The translations under genes were made by a program, and so were the position numbers. Positions 14,232 through 14,431 of a DNA stretch of 14,431 nt are shown here, one piece after another. Numbering within the stretch: the first letter of the stretch is position 1; every line of letters starts with the position of its first letter. Location: the NCBI GenBank assembly GCA_900316925.1, contig ONEU01000183.1, positions 1-14,431 of the forward strand, read 5' to 3'. The notes below the pieces were generated by a model. The model made no database searches. It saw only the letters and a program-made list of their open reading frames with translations, and was not told the origin of the DNA. The DNA comes from an uncultured Eubacteriales bacterium. GTDB taxonomy: Bacteria > Bacillota > Clostridia > Oscillospirales > Acutalibacteraceae.

Positions 14232-14431
14232 ATGAAAAAGCTGATCTTTACCGCTGCCGCCGCTTTTCTTGCTATGGCATTACTGCCGTTGATCGCTTCC
14301 GGGGGACAGCCCGCCACGGATACGGCTGTCACCAACGGCATTGTATCGGAATCCGTCCGGGACGACGGTTCATCGGAGTCGGTCACGGATGCATCGGAAT
14401 CCGTCCGGGACGACGGTTCATCGGAGTCGGT
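14232..14431 (+). CDS. Exported Ser/Asp-rich repeat protein, 3' end beyond window
   Basis: The only plus-strand gene. It starts at an ATG with AGGAGG five bases upstream and stays open to the window edge (66 codons). Residues 1-23 (MKKLIFTAAAAFLAMALLPL and on) form a classic signal peptide: two lysines, a hydrophobic core and a small-residue end near IASGG; there is no lipobox cysteine. The mature part is Ser, Asp and Glu rich and contains repeated SESVRDDGSSESVTDA units. The protein is therefore likely secreted or cell-wall exposed, with the functional domain outside the window. I cannot name the family. Confidence 0.82.
   Translation, partial: MKKLIFTAAAAFLAMALLPLIASGGQPATDTAVTNGIVSESVRDDGSSESVTDASESVRDDGSSES
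14346..14431 (+). repeat. 48-bp in-frame tandem repeat, exact
   Basis: The unit 14346-14393 is followed by a second copy from 14394 that is identical over all 38 bases up to the window edge. It encodes the 16-residue unit SESVRDDGSSESVTDA. Exact identity indicates recent duplication; more copies may follow. Confidence 0.92.

Noticed and set aside
14147..14386. 79-codon minus-strand frame over the plus-strand exported protein
   Set aside because: It is antisense to the signal peptide gene and has no start signal.

Overview
The window is about 14.4 kb of a low-to-mid G+C Gram-positive chromosome. It most resembles the Oscillospiraceae, in a Ruminococcus-like genome. The reasons are the SCIFF peptide/maturase pair typical of Clostridia, a clostridial-type GltA citrate synthase, Gram-positive AGGAGG ribosome binding sites, and several families of GC-rich intergenic repeats. 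No species call is made. Every gene but one is on the minus strand, so the window is best read from right to left. I see no tRNA, rRNA, phage, transposase or CRISPR array.

Right edge (about 14.0-14.4 kb): a plus-strand gene for an exported protein with an exact 48-bp tandem repeat starts at 14232 and runs off the window. Diverging from it, a sigma-A-like promoter drives gltA (citrate synthase). A 427-435 aa class of protein with about 8 membrane segments and a Lys/Pro-rich repetitive tail follows 30 bp later, closed by a good intrinsic terminator.

RiPP region (7.3-11.2 kb): a small four-helix membrane protein of the TIGR04086 type is followed by a 540-bp spacer holding four tandem 35-bp repeats and a strong extended -10 promoter. 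Next come scfA, the 49-residue six-cysteine SCIFF precursor (too short for most ORF callers), and scfB, its radical SAM/SPASM maturase, with an 8-bp hairpin between them. A 422-residue DUF6270-like protein with a coiled coil and a Rossmann-like C-terminal domain lies 21 bp after scfB. This three-gene layout suggests a ranthipeptide operon with an unexplained partner protein.

Translation and DNA-processing region (0.3-7.1 kb): a strong promoter and a leader with a terminator and a competing antiterminator pairing precede infC (AUU start), rpmI and rplT, the classic IF3-L35-L20 operon. The same strand continues with a divergent shikimate-kinase-like protein, a SpoU-family RNA 2'-O-methyltransferase, dprA with a large repeat-bearing insert, and topA, which ends in an intrinsic terminator.

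Left edge (1-341) and 7.12-7.26 kb: two copies of a modular dispersed repeat (69-bp module 83% identical, plus a hairpin module with a conserved loop and co-varying stems) lie just past the 3' ends of the two minus-strand operons. The main leads are the SCIFF-DUF6270 operon, the attenuator fold upstream of infC, and the dispersed hairpin repeat.
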